A stretch of 64,000 nucleotides of DNA from assembly GCA_964427285.1 (NCBI GenBank), contig CAYRTS010000003.1, forward strand, positions 28,897 to 92,896. The letters are read 5' to 3'. The translations under genes and the position numbers were made by a program. The notes under the pieces are model-generated. The model saw only the letters and a program-made list of their open reading frames with translations, made no database searches and was not told where the DNA came from. The stretch is from SPCO01 sp964427285. Lineage in GTDB: Bacteria > Chloroflexota > Limnocylindria > Limnocylindrales > CSP1-4. Positions 8,321 through 16,844 of this stretch are shown here, one piece after another (within the stretch, counting starts at the first letter, position 1; every line of letters begins with the position of its first letter).

Positions 8321-9424
8321 CTACTCCGTCGCGCTCAGCTCGTCGATGCGGATCCGGCGTCCCTCGCGGGCCGAGGCGAGGATGGCGTCGCACAGGACGG
8401 CGGCGTGGTAGCCATCCTCGAACGTGGCCTGCTCCGCGGGCACCGGCCGACCCTCGATGACGGCCGCCAGGAAGTCGCGCCACTCATGCACGAAGCTGTG
8501 CTCCCAGCCGATCGTGTGGCCGGGCGGCCACCAGAGGCCCATGAACGGATGGTCCGGCTGGCTCACGAGCACGTCGCGGAAGCCGCCGGTTCGGTCGGCC
8601 TCGTCCGCACTGTAGAAGACATGCAGGCGATTGAGGTCCTCCATGTCCCACCACAGGGAGCCCAGCGTGCCGTTGAACTCGACGACCTGGCGTCCCTTCC
8701 AGCCCCACGCAACACGCGACACCTCGAGCGACGCGATCCCGCCGCCGCGCAGATCGATCGCGGCGACGTAGGCGTCCTCGACGTCCGGCCCGAACGAGGT
8801 CAGCTTCGCCGTCGTCGCCTGGACCGCCTCCGCCTCGCACCCGAGGTAGCGCAGGAAATCGACGATATGCGCGTAGTCCGTCACCGCCCGCGAGCCATTG
8901 TGCGGGCGGGACGGCGTGGTGCCGGCGGCGTGATCCTGCAGATAGACCGCGCGGAACTGCACCGCGTCGCCGAGCCTGCCGGACTCGATGAGCTCGCGGG
9001 CCAGCCGCATCGCGGGCACATACCGGTACTGGAAGCCACAGACCGCAGGCACGCCGGCGCGTGCGGCTGCGTCCATGAGCCGCCGGGCCTCGAACCGATC
9101 CGCGCCGAGGGGCTTCTCGCACAGGACCGGCTTGCCGAGCGCCAGCGCTGCCTCGGTCGCCTCCACGTGCGCCGAGGCGCCCATGAGGTTCGCCACGATG
9201 TGGACGTCGGGATCGTTGACGACATCGGCCCAATCGGTCCTGAACCGGTCGATCCCGAGGTCGCGTGCCATGGCCTCACCTCGACCGCGATCGCGCGCCG
9301 ACAGCGCGACAACCTCAACCGGTCTGGTGAGCGGCGCCAGATGGTCCAGGGTCCGGATCGCGTGGACATGCGCTCGGGTGATCCAGCCCGCGCCGAGGAC
9401 GCCCACGCCGAGACGATCAGTCAT
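8321..9424 (-). CDS. Gfo/Idh/MocA family oxidoreductase (last gene of the DegT operon)
   Basis: An NAD(P)-dependent dehydrogenase of 367 residues. The Rossmann motif GVLGAGWITRAH opens the protein, and CEKPLG holds the catalytic lysine. Where relatives have D-x3-H (the metal-free active-site pair), this one reads TDYAHIVDF, D-x2-H, a one-residue shorter spacing. The substrate is unknown but should be a cyclitol or sugar, given that it ends an operon with IolG- and IolW-like enzymes and an aminotransferase. Its ATG overlaps the preceding stop by four bases (ATGA), indicating translational coupling. Confidence 0.82.
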   Translation of the reverse strand: MTDRLGVGVLGAGWITRAHVHAIRTLDHLAPLTRPVEVVALSARDRGRGEAMARDLGIDRFRTDWADVVNDPDVHIVANLMGASAHVEATEAALALGKPVLCEKPLGADRFEARRLMDAAARAGVPAVCGFQYRYVPAMRLARELIESGRLGDAVQFRAVYLQDHAAGTTPSRPHNGSRAVTDYAHIVDFLRYLGCEAEAVQATTAKLTSFGPDVEDAYVAAIDLRGGGIASLEVSRVAWGWKGRQVVEFNGTLGSLWWDMEDLNRLHVFYSADEADRTGGFRDVLVSQPDHPFMGLWWPPGHTIGWEHSFVHEWRDFLAAVIEGRPVPAEQATFEDGYHAAVLCDAILASAREGRRIRIDELSATE

Positions 9425-10449
9425 GCGTCGTCAACGGCGATCGGCCGCCCCTCGCGCATCGATCGTTCGGCAGCCAGGGCGATCCGCAGCGCGGCGAGGC
9501 TGTCCGCCCCGGTGATCTGAACGGGCGTGTCGTTGCCGATCGCCTGCGCGAACGCGCGCATCTCCGCTCTGTACGCGAGCTCGAAACGCAGGGCCCCTGC
9601 CCCCCAGCCGGCACCGACCGGCGAGGGGCCGGCCTCGCCCGACGCCGACCCACCACGCGGGATCACCGGCCGCGAGCCGATCGCGATCGTGCCGCGCTGA
9701 CCGACGATCTCGGTCCGTACGTCCTCGGCCAGGGCGCTGCGGGCAAGCTCGATCGAGCCGGTCGCCCCGCTCGCGAATCGGAGATTGATCACGGCGCTGT
9801 CGACATCGCCGACCGCCGCCAGCTCCGGGTAGGCGAGCGTCGATCCCCATGCCTGGACCTCGATCACCTCGTCGTCCATCAACCAGCGGGCGAGGTCGTA
9901 CTCGTGGATGCCCATGTCCACGTGGATCCCCCCACTCACGGCCGGGTCCGCCTGGTCGGCTGGAGGGGGCCCTGGGTCGAACTGGAGGCTCTTGAACATG
10001 ATGGGACGGCCGATCTGGCCGGCCACCAGTCGCGCGCGCCCACGCCGGTAGGCCGGGTCGAACCGGCGCATCAGGCCAATTTGGAGGCGGACTCCGGCGC
10101 TGGCGGCTTCGGCCATCGCGGTCTGGGTATCGGCGACGGTCAGCGCCAGTGGCTTCTCGCAAAACAGATCGCGGCCGGCGGCGGCGACCTGGCGCACCAC
10201 CTCGAGGTGATGGCGCGACGAGACAGCGATGACGACACCGTGCAGACCGGGCAGCTTCGCGAGCTCGGCGGCCGAGCTGACGACGGTGTCGACCCCGAGG
10301 TCGCCGGCCAGCCGCCGCGCCGCATCGACATTGATGTCGGCGATGCCCACCAGCCGCGCCTCGGGCACGTCGTGCGCAATCACGCGGGCCAGGATGGAGC
10401 CCATCCGCCCGATACCGACCACCCCGAGCCCGATCTTCGCGGCGGTCAC
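9421..10449 (-). CDS. iolG: Inositol 2-dehydrogenase-like Gfo/Idh/MocA protein
   Basis: Predicted to oxidise myo-inositol (or a related cyclitol) to the 2-keto form with NAD+. The 342 residues contain GVVGIGRMGSILA (NAD site), FCEKPLALT (catalytic Lys), QIGLMRRFDPAY, which is characteristic of IolG, and VDMGIHEYDLARWL with the D-x3-H pair. GTG start; four-base overlaps with both neighbours. IolG relatives also act on other inositols and on glucose-like sugars, so the exact substrate is not fixed by sequence alone. Confidence 0.75.
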   Translation of the reverse strand: MTAAKIGLGVVGIGRMGSILARVIAHDVPEARLVGIADINVDAARRLAGDLGVDTVVSSAAELAKLPGLHGVVIAVSSRHHLEVVRQVAAAGRDLFCEKPLALTVADTQTAMAEAASAGVRLQIGLMRRFDPAYRRGRARLVAGQIGRPIMFKSLQFDPGPPPADQADPAVSGGIHVDMGIHEYDLARWLMDDEVIEVQAWGSTLAYPELAAVGDVDSAVINLRFASGATGSIELARSALAEDVRTEIVGQRGTIAIGSRPVIPRGGSASGEAGPSPVGAGWGAGALRFELAYRAEMRAFAQAIGNDTPVQITGADSLAALRIALAAERSMREGRPIAVDDA

Positions 10450-11510
10450 GCTCGAACCTCCGACATGATCTGGGCCGAGCCGGTGGACGCCGCCTGTTCA
10501 GCCGCCTCGAGGACCGCCAGGACCGCCAGCGAATCGGCCGGGTCGACCGGCACCGGGCCATCGCCTCGAATGGCGTCGCGCATCAGCTCATAGAACGTGC
10601 GATACCGGCCGGGTTCTGTCGGGACGCGGCTGACGGACCCGTTCATCCGGGACAATCGCCCGAAGCGTTCCGGCGGCTCCTCTCCGAAGCCTGGTTCGCT
10701 CGGGCGCATCCCGCCCACGAGCTGCTCCTCCTGCACGTCGAGGTCCTCCTTCACATACTCCCCGGCCAGGCCTCGGACGCGGAGCCGCGGGCCCACGTGC
10801 GAGGCGATCAGCGATGTCCAAAGTCGCGATCGGACGCCATTCGCGTGGTCGATCGCGATGAACACGGAATCCTCCACCGCTGTTCCGGGCCGACGACGAT
10901 CGACCTGGGCCCACACACGCCGCGCCGGCCCGAAGAGAATCAGGCTCTGGTCGACGAGGTGGGAGCCCAGGTCTCGGAGCGGGCCACCGGCCTCGAGGGC
11001 CGACTCGCGCCATTCGGGGCCAACCGGACTCAACCGCTCGAATCGCGCTTCGAGGCTGTCGATCGATCCCAGGGTGTCCTCGGCGATCAGCCGGCTGAGC
11101 GTCATGAATTCGCCGTCCCAGCGACGGTTCTGGAAGACGGATAGCAGGCGACCCGCTGTCGTGGCCGCCTCGATCATGCGTTCTGCCTCGGCGACGTCCA
11201 TCGCGATCGGCTTGTCGACGACGACATGCCGGCCGGTCGCGAACGCCTGACATGCGATCGCAAGGTGCGTGCGGTTGGGCGTCGCGACAACCACGAGGTC
11301 GATGTCAGAGCGGTCGAGCAGCTCCTCGACGCCTCCGACGACTTCCGCGCCGGGGTACTCCGCTGCAGCCCGAGCCGCGCGCCCCGGATCCGACGTGGCG
11401 ACGACCGCCAGATGGAGCCCATCGACCGCGTCGATGAATGGCGCATGGAACGAGCGCCCCGCGAGGCCGTAGCCGACGAGCCCAACCCGGATCCCACCGC
11501 GCGGTGTCAC
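10446..11510 (-). CDS. scyllo-Inositol dehydrogenase (NADP+)-like Gfo/Idh/MocA protein
   Basis: The 354-residue protein resembles the IolW/YdgJ branch of the family: GYGLAGRSFHAPFID at the N-terminus, VDKPIAMDV (in place of EKP), SVFQNRRWDGEFMTL and LRDLGSHLVDQSL with D-x3-H. IolW of Bacillus subtilis interconverts scyllo-inositol and scyllo-inosose with NADP(H). GTG start, two bases after the DegT stop. Together with the IolG-like and the third dehydrogenase it gives this operon three oxidoreductases for one substrate class, suggesting several inositol isomers or sequential oxidations (inference). Confidence 0.75.
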   Translation of the reverse strand: MTPRGGIRVGLVGYGLAGRSFHAPFIDAVDGLHLAVVATSDPGRAARAAAEYPGAEVVGGVEELLDRSDIDLVVVATPNRTHLAIACQAFATGRHVVVDKPIAMDVAEAERMIEAATTAGRLLSVFQNRRWDGEFMTLSRLIAEDTLGSIDSLEARFERLSPVGPEWRESALEAGGPLRDLGSHLVDQSLILFGPARRVWAQVDRRRPGTAVEDSVFIAIDHANGVRSRLWTSLIASHVGPRLRVRGLAGEYVKEDLDVQEEQLVGGMRPSEPGFGEEPPERFGRLSRMNGSVSRVPTEPGRYRTFYELMRDAIRGDGPVPVDPADSLAVLAVLEAAEQAASTGSAQIMSEVRA

Positions 11511-11512
11511 GG

Positions 11513-12754
11513 TCAGCCGGCCAGGTACTTGGCGGCCACCTCGGCGAATTGTGCCGCGCGGGCACGCGCGACATCCCCGTCGTCGCGCATGCGCAGACCG
11601 AACGGGGCGAGGTTCGCGTCGGACACGCCGATGCCAAAGCTGATCGAGCGCTCCAACAAGGCGTCCGTACGGGGCAGCATGCCCTGCCGATAGTCGACCG
11701 CCTGGTCATTGCTGCAACGACAGTCGAACGGGCAGCCCTTGCCGGTTACGGTGCGCTTCTCGAGCACGTGCTCCATGTGCGTGTAGACATGCCAGCCGGA
11801 TTCGGAGAGCGTGATCGACCCGATCTCGGCCGCGATGTCGTGGGCGATCTCGGCCGTCGGGAGGATGACCACGCAGTGCGTCGCCACGTCGCCATCGGGG
11901 TCCGTCAGTTCGCGGAACTCAACACCTGGCAGCGCCGACAGCGCGGACTTGACGATCGCCTTGTTGGCTCGCAGATGGGTCCGAATCATGTCCAGCCTTC
12001 TGAGCTGGGCCAGCAGGACCGCGCCGGACAGTTCCGTCATCCGAAAGTTCATGCCAAGGAACGGGCGCGTCGCGTACTTCGAACCGAGGCGGTCCGGCGC
12101 ATGGCCCTGGTCGTGCATCGCGAAGCAGCGGCCATACAGGCTCTCGTCATCGGTGACGATCATGCCGCCGTCGCCGCAGGTGATCGTCTTGTACTCGTTG
12201 AAGCTGAACGCCCCGATCGTCCCGATGCCACCGACGCCGCGTCCACCGTACGATGCACCGAAGGCCTGTGCGCAGTCCTCGACGAGGGCGATCCCGTGCC
12301 GATCCGCGACCGCCTTCAACTCGTTCAGCCGAGCTGGGGCGCCGAGCATGTGCACGACGATGATCGCCTTGGTCCGCGATGTGATCCGGGCTTCCACGTC
12401 GACCGGGTCCAGGTTGAACGTCCGGTCGATCTCGGCGAAGACCGGGACGGCGCGGGCGTAGACCACGGCCGAGATCGTGGCCACGAACGTGAACCCGGGC
12501 ACGATGACCTCGTCGCCGGGGCCGATGCCAAGACCCAGCAGCGCGAGCCACAGGCCACCCGACCCGCCGGCGCTGAGCCCGAGACCGTATCGGACGCCTG
12601 CGAGTGCGGCGACCTGTTGCTCCACCCGGCGACATTTCGCACCAAAGGCAGGGTCGTCCGACGGCCCGTACCGGCTCAGGTACCGACTCGTCAAGACCTC
12701 GAGGACTTCGGCGATCTCGTCGTCGCCGATCAGCTCCACACCAGGCCCGGGCAT
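11513..12754 (-). CDS. DegT/DnrJ/EryC1/StrS-family aminotransferase, copy 1
   Basis: First gene of a four-gene operon. ATG 12754 is chosen because GGAGG precedes it; a longer frame would run through the operator. The 413-residue PLP enzyme has VEDCAQAFGA (PLP-binding Asp) and FSFNEYKTITCGDGG, whose Lys should form the Schiff base. Both DegT copies in the window also share an unusual late motif GCPFDC. The normal phosphate-binding loop NSGTSAL, intact in copy 2, is replaced here by LSAGGSGGLW. Relatives transaminate keto sugars or scyllo-inosose. The setting suggests conversion between a keto-inositol and an aminocyclitol (inference). Confidence 0.82.
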   Translation of the reverse strand: MPGPGVELIGDDEIAEVLEVLTSRYLSRYGPSDDPAFGAKCRRVEQQVAALAGVRYGLGLSAGGSGGLWLALLGLGIGPGDEVIVPGFTFVATISAVVYARAVPVFAEIDRTFNLDPVDVEARITSRTKAIIVVHMLGAPARLNELKAVADRHGIALVEDCAQAFGASYGGRGVGGIGTIGAFSFNEYKTITCGDGGMIVTDDESLYGRCFAMHDQGHAPDRLGSKYATRPFLGMNFRMTELSGAVLLAQLRRLDMIRTHLRANKAIVKSALSALPGVEFRELTDPDGDVATHCVVILPTAEIAHDIAAEIGSITLSESGWHVYTHMEHVLEKRTVTGKGCPFDCRCSNDQAVDYRQGMLPRTDALLERSISFGIGVSDANLAPFGLRMRDDGDVARARAAQFAEVAAKYLAG

Positions 12755-12770
12755 GCGCGCCTCCAATCTG

Positions 12771-12784
12771 TGCAAGCGATTGCA
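12771..12784. promoter_or_regulatory. LacI-type operator TGCAAGCGATTGCA
   Basis: A near-palindrome matching the LacI-family consensus TGNAANCGNTTNCA. It lies four bases downstream of the minus-strand -10 (12789-12794) of the DegT operon and also overlaps the -35 of the plus-strand promoter for the IolE operon, so one bound repressor could shut both. Confidence 0.8.
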
Positions 12785-12809
12785 TAGCACCGTATCAGTC
12801 CGATATCAT
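12780..12809 (+). promoter_or_regulatory. Probable promoter of the IolE-IolD operon
   Basis: TTGCAT (12780-12785), 18-base spacer, TATCAT (12804-12809), 72 bases before the GTG at 12882. The -10 fits five of six consensus positions; the -35 is weak and lies inside the LacI operator. Confidence 0.5.
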
Positions 12810-12818
12810 GAGCGTCAA
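12789..12818 (-). promoter_or_regulatory. Promoter of the DegT-IolW-IolG operon
   Basis: Read on the minus strand: -35 TTGACG (12813-12818), 18-base spacer, -10 TACGGT (12789-12794), followed by the operator at 12771 and the ATG at 12754. The same layout occurs at four other LacI sites in the window. Confidence 0.65.
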
Positions 12819-12881
12819 CCCAGCCGTCGCCGACGTGCCAGCGGGCCGTGCGACGCATCAGGAGTGAGCTGAGGAGATCGT

Positions 12882-13772
12882 GTGACCGACCTGCTCGAAC
12901 GCGTCGCAGGGGCGCCGATCACATGGGGCGTGGACGAATCGCCTGGCTGGGGCCACCTCATGGGCCGGGATCGAGTCCTGGCCGAGATGTCGGCATCCGG
13001 GCTGATGGCCACGGAGCTCGGTCCCGACGGCTACCTGCCGTCAGACCCGGGCGAATTGCGCGACTACCTGGCCCGCTATGACATGAGCATCGTCGGCGGC
13101 TTCGTGCCCGCGCTGCTGTACCGGCCCGACCGGCTGGAGGCCGAGCTCGAATACGTGGTCCGGGCATCGCGGCAGCTTGCCGCCACGGGGTCGAAGGTGC
13201 TCGTGCTTGGGCCCTCCTCCCACCACGACGGGTATGACACGCGCATCGAGATGGGCGACGACGAGTGGGCGATCTTTCTGGCCAACCTCCGACGCGTCGA
13301 GGAGATCGCCGACGACGCCGGGCTCAAGACGGCCCTGCATCCACATTGGGCCATGGCGATCGAGGACGGCAGCGACGTCGAGCGGCTGCTGGACGCGTCC
13401 GATGTGGGGCTGTGCATCGACACCGGACATCTGTACCTTGCCGGGACCGACCCGGTCGATGTGGCCCGGATGGCGACCGGCCGGGTGTTGCACGTGCACC
13501 TCAAGGATGTCGATCGCGCCCTGGCCGAGCGCGTGCGCAACGGCGAGGTCCTCTTCAGGCAGGCGGTGATCGATGGGCTGTTCACGCCCCTTGGCGCGGG
13601 AGGGGTGGATATCGGAGGCGTGATCCGGACCCTCGAGCGTGACGGCTTCCGCGGCTGGTACGTCCTCGAACACGACGTCGTGCTGGGCGCCGAGCCGGCA
13701 GCGGGCGCCGGTCCGCTGGTGGACGCGGTCGAGAGCGTCGCGTTCCTGCGCCAGCTGGCCGCGACCCTCTGA
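12882..13772 (+). CDS. iolE: Inosose dehydratase-like sugar isomerase/epimerase
   Basis: Expected to dehydrate 2-keto-myo-inositol to the trihydroxycyclohexanedione used by IolD. The 296-residue TIM-barrel protein begins APITWGVDESPGWGH, a signature of the actinobacterial/Chloroflexota IolE-like group, and has ATELGPDGYLP, ALHPHWAMAIE, CIDTGHLYLAG (Asp/His metal ligands), VLHVHLKDVD and YVLEHDV. GTG start behind a GAGGAG-like ribosome site. It is the first gene of a seven-gene operon containing iolD, which supports the assignment. A general inosose isomerase remains possible. Confidence 0.7.
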   Translation: MTDLLERVAGAPITWGVDESPGWGHLMGRDRVLAEMSASGLMATELGPDGYLPSDPGELRDYLARYDMSIVGGFVPALLYRPDRLEAELEYVVRASRQLAATGSKVLVLGPSSHHDGYDTRIEMGDDEWAIFLANLRRVEEIADDAGLKTALHPHWAMAIEDGSDVERLLDASDVGLCIDTGHLYLAGTDPVDVARMATGRVLHVHLKDVDRALAERVRNGEVLFRQAVIDGLFTPLGAGGVDIGGVIRTLERDGFRGWYVLEHDVVLGAEPAAGAGPLVDAVESVAFLRQLAATL

Positions 13773-13785
13773 GCGGCCGTCGGTC

Positions 13786-14676
13786 GTGAAGGGGCAGCAG
13801 GTCGAGTGCGTGGTCCCGGCGCGAGCCGCGCTCGGGGAGTGCCCATTGTGGAGCGATCTCGAGGCGTGCCTCTACTGGGTCGACATCGATGGTCGGGCCA
13901 TTCACCGCTACGACCCAACGACGGGCGTCGATGAGCAACGAACGGTCCCGGGGCGCCCGGGGTCGATCGCCTTGACGGCGGAAGCCGGCAGCCTCCTCGT
14001 CGCGATCGAGCACGCCCTGGGGTTCTTCGACTGGAAATCGGGGTCATACGATCAGTGGATCGGCCTCGAGCCTCCGGGCACGGGGAACAGGCTCAACGAT
14101 GGGCACTGCGACCGGGCCGGGCGGTTCTGGGTGGGGAGCATGTTCGATCCCGCGTCCGCGGGCCGGTTCACAGGGTCCCTCCATCGGGTGGATGCCAATG
14201 GAGAGGTCGCGACCGTGCGATCCGGGGTCGGCGTGGCCAATGGCCTCGCCTTCTCGCCAGATGGCACCACGATGTACTTCGCGGATACGCTGCTGGACAC
14301 CGTGTGGGCGTTCGACTACGACCTGGCTTCCGGGGAGGCGTCCAACGAACGCGTGTTCCTCGACTTCGCCGATCTCCCCGGCCGACCCGACGGGGCGTGT
14401 GTCGACGCGGACGGCTGCTACTGGATCGCGTGCGCCTATGGCTGGGCCGTGCTCCGGATCACGCCGAAGGGCGAGATCGATCGCCGGATCGACCTCCCGG
14501 TCGAGATCCCGACCATGCCCGCGTTCGGCGGCCCGGACATGTCCACATTGTTCATCACCTCGATCGGGGAGCGGGCCTCGCGGCCGAGCGCTCCGGGCCA
14601 GCGCGATGCGGGCGGCCTCTTTGCGATCGAGACCGGCGTGCGTGGCCTGGTCGAGCCGCGCTTCGGTGTCACCTGA
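13786..14676 (+). CDS. SMP-30/gluconolactonase/LRE family lactonase
   Basis: A six-bladed propeller lactonase of 296 residues. The metal ligands of the family are visible: Glu in ALGECPLW near residue 16, Asn in GVANGLAFSPDG and Asp in RPDGACVDADG. NRLNDGHCDRAGRFWVGSM is also typical. These enzymes hydrolyse sugar lactones, so the pathway may include a lactone made by one of the dehydrogenases. GTG 13786 starts 13 bases after the IolE stop and gives the usual family N-terminus; no upstream start fits better. Confidence 0.85.
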   Translation: MKGQQVECVVPARAALGECPLWSDLEACLYWVDIDGRAIHRYDPTTGVDEQRTVPGRPGSIALTAEAGSLLVAIEHALGFFDWKSGSYDQWIGLEPPGTGNRLNDGHCDRAGRFWVGSMFDPASAGRFTGSLHRVDANGEVATVRSGVGVANGLAFSPDGTTMYFADTLLDTVWAFDYDLASGEASNERVFLDFADLPGRPDGACVDADGCYWIACAYGWAVLRITPKGEIDRRIDLPVEIPTMPAFGGPDMSTLFITSIGERASRPSAPGQRDAGGLFAIETGVRGLVEPRFGVT

Positions 14677-14695
14677 TGACTCGGAGGGCCCCCGC

Positions 14696-15661
14696 ATGAC
14701 GTCCAGCGAGCTGCCGCGGGTGTGGTTCGAACGCGTGATCCCGCCCGGGCTCGCGGGAGAGGTCGCCGCCGTCGCGATCGTGCTCGGTCCATCCACGGCC
14801 GACGACCCGTTCGCGGGCCTGGCGAGCGCCCGGGCCGCGGTCGCCTCGAACCTGCGCTACGACGCGGGGCTGATGGACCACGCCCCAAACCTGCGGGTCA
14901 TCGCCCGGACAGGCATCGGCTACGACCTGGTCGACGTGGCCGAGGCCACCCGGCGCGGGATCGCGGTCTGCAACACGCCCGATGGGCCAACGATTTCGAC
15001 CGCCGAGCACACGGTCGCCCTGATCCTGATGGTCGCCAAGAACGTCAAACGGGCCGAATCGGAGCTCCGCGCAGGCATCGGCGGCTACTACGCCAGACAC
15101 GCTGCGATCGAGCTGGATGGCAAGGTGCTGGGTCTCGTCGGGTTCGGTCGTATCGCGCGTCGCGTGGCCTCGGTCTGTGACGGCCTTGGGATGCGTGTGA
15201 TGGCTTTTGACCCGTTGCTGCCCACCAGCGCCTTTCCGCCCGGGGTGGTTCGTGCTGAGTCCCTGGAGCAGCTCCTCAGCGAGGCCGACGTCGTGTCGGT
15301 CCACGTGCCGCTGGTCGACGATACTCGCGCCATGTTCGGGGAGGTCGCGTTCAGCCAGATGAAGGCGGGAGCCGTGTTCGTCAACGCCGCGCGCGGTGGG
15401 CTCGTCGACGGGGACGCGCTGCTCGCGGCACTCGATGCGGGCCGACTCTTCGGTGCCGGTCTGGACGTCACCGACCCCGAGCCGCTGCCGGCCGACCACC
15501 CGCTTCTGCAGCGCGATGATGTCGTGGTCACGCCGCATGTCGCGTCGGCGACAGCGGACGGCAGGGTGCGCATCTTCCGGGCCGCACTCGAGCAGGTCAT
15601 CGATGGTTTGGCGGGGCGCCGTCCGGCCCATCTCGTCAATCCCGAGGTCTGGGACCGATGA
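14696..15661 (+). CDS. D-isomer-specific 2-hydroxyacid dehydrogenase
   Basis: The 321-residue NAD-dependent enzyme shows the catalytic set of the family: Arg in FVNAARGGLVDG, Glu in DVTDPEPLP and His in VVVTPHVAS. The nucleotide fold reads LGLVGFGRIARRVA. It would reduce or oxidise a 2-hydroxy acid, perhaps after the lactonase step. ATG 14696 sits behind GGAGG, 19 bases after the lactonase stop. The stop overlaps the next ATG by four bases. Confidence 0.85.
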   Translation: MTSSELPRVWFERVIPPGLAGEVAAVAIVLGPSTADDPFAGLASARAAVASNLRYDAGLMDHAPNLRVIARTGIGYDLVDVAEATRRGIAVCNTPDGPTISTAEHTVALILMVAKNVKRAESELRAGIGGYYARHAAIELDGKVLGLVGFGRIARRVASVCDGLGMRVMAFDPLLPTSAFPPGVVRAESLEQLLSEADVVSVHVPLVDDTRAMFGEVAFSQMKAGAVFVNAARGGLVDGDALLAALDAGRLFGAGLDVTDPEPLPADHPLLQRDDVVVTPHVASATADGRVRIFRAALEQVIDGLAGRRPAHLVNPEVWDR

Positions 15662-16833
15662 CGACATCGATCGGGATCGGGGTGGTCGGCTTTGGCTGGA
15701 TGGGCCAGGCCCACGCGCGTGCGTACCGGAACATACCCGTGTACTTCCCGGAGAGTGGCCTGAGGCCACGGCTCGTCGCCGTCGCCGACAATGTCCCCGC
15801 CCGTGTCGCACTGGCCACGGAGAACTTCGGTTTCGCCAGCGGGGTGGCCGACTGGCGGGATCTGCTCGATCGCGACGACATCGACGTCATCGACATCACC
15901 GCCCCCAACGCCCTCCACCGGGAGATCGCCGTTGCCGCCGCGGCGGCGGGCAAGCCGATCGCCTGTGAGAAGCCGGTCGGGATCGACCCAGCCGACACGG
16001 CCGTCATGGAACGGGCCGCCCGCACGGCCGGAGTCATCACCGGCTGCGGCTACAACTACCGCTGGGCGCCGCTCGTGCAATACACCCGCCAGCTCATCAG
16101 GGAGGGGCGCCTCGGCGAGCTGACACACTACCGGGGTCGATTTTTCTCGATGTACGGACGCGACCGGCTCGGCGTGCTGTCATGGCGCTACCTCCAGGAG
16201 GAGGCCGGCTATGGCGTGTTGAGCGACATCATGTCCCACACCATCGACATGGCGCAGCACCTCGCCGGCCCGATCGCCCGCGTCGTTGCGGTCCGGCATA
16301 CCTTCGTCAGGGAGCGCCCACTCCCCCGGGCCGGAACCACCACGCACTATGCTCGCGGCGCGGTGGGCGACCCAACCGGCCGGGTGACCAACGAGGACTA
16401 CGTGGGTGCGCTGGTCGAGTTCGAAAACGGTGCTCGTGGCACGCTCGAATCGGATCGCTCGATCTTCGGACCGCAGAGCTCGATGGCGTTCGAGTTGAAC
16501 GGCTCGAAGGGTGCCGCATCCTGGGATCACGAGAAACTGAACCAGCTCCAGCTGTACCTCCCCGAGGAACAGCCCAACGACGGATTTCTCGAGGTCCTCG
16601 CGGGCGACGCGTTCCCGCATCACGGCAACATCGTTCCGGGGTCCGGCAATTCGATCGGCTTTGAGGACCTCAAGACGATCGAAGCGTTCGAGTTCCTCAA
16701 GTCGGTGGCCGCGGGACGTCAGCACAGCCCCGGCTTCGGCGATGCCCTGGCAAACGCGTCCGTCGCCGCGGCGATGATCCGCTCCTGGGCATCGGAACGC
16801 TGGGAAGACGTCGTCAGCCTGCGCATCGACTAA
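15658..16833 (+). CDS. Gfo/Idh/MocA family oxidoreductase
   Basis: A 391-residue dehydrogenase, fourth of its family in the island. GVVGFGWMGQAHARAY binds NAD(P), ACEKPVGIDP holds the catalytic Lys, and GVLSDIMSHTIDMAQ contains D-x3-H. A loop GYNYRWAPLVQY is typical of the branch that oxidises inositols and related sugars. ATG overlaps the preceding stop by four bases. It is distinct in sequence from the three dehydrogenases of the divergent operon. Confidence 0.82.
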   Translation: MTTSIGIGVVGFGWMGQAHARAYRNIPVYFPESGLRPRLVAVADNVPARVALATENFGFASGVADWRDLLDRDDIDVIDITAPNALHREIAVAAAAAGKPIACEKPVGIDPADTAVMERAARTAGVITGCGYNYRWAPLVQYTRQLIREGRLGELTHYRGRFFSMYGRDRLGVLSWRYLQEEAGYGVLSDIMSHTIDMAQHLAGPIARVVAVRHTFVRERPLPRAGTTTHYARGAVGDPTGRVTNEDYVGALVEFENGARGTLESDRSIFGPQSSMAFELNGSKGAASWDHEKLNQLQLYLPEEQPNDGFLEVLAGDAFPHHGNIVPGSGNSIGFEDLKTIEAFEFLKSVAAGRQHSPGFGDALANASVAAAMIRSWASERWEDVVSLRID

Positions 16834-16844
16834 CGAGGGCACCC

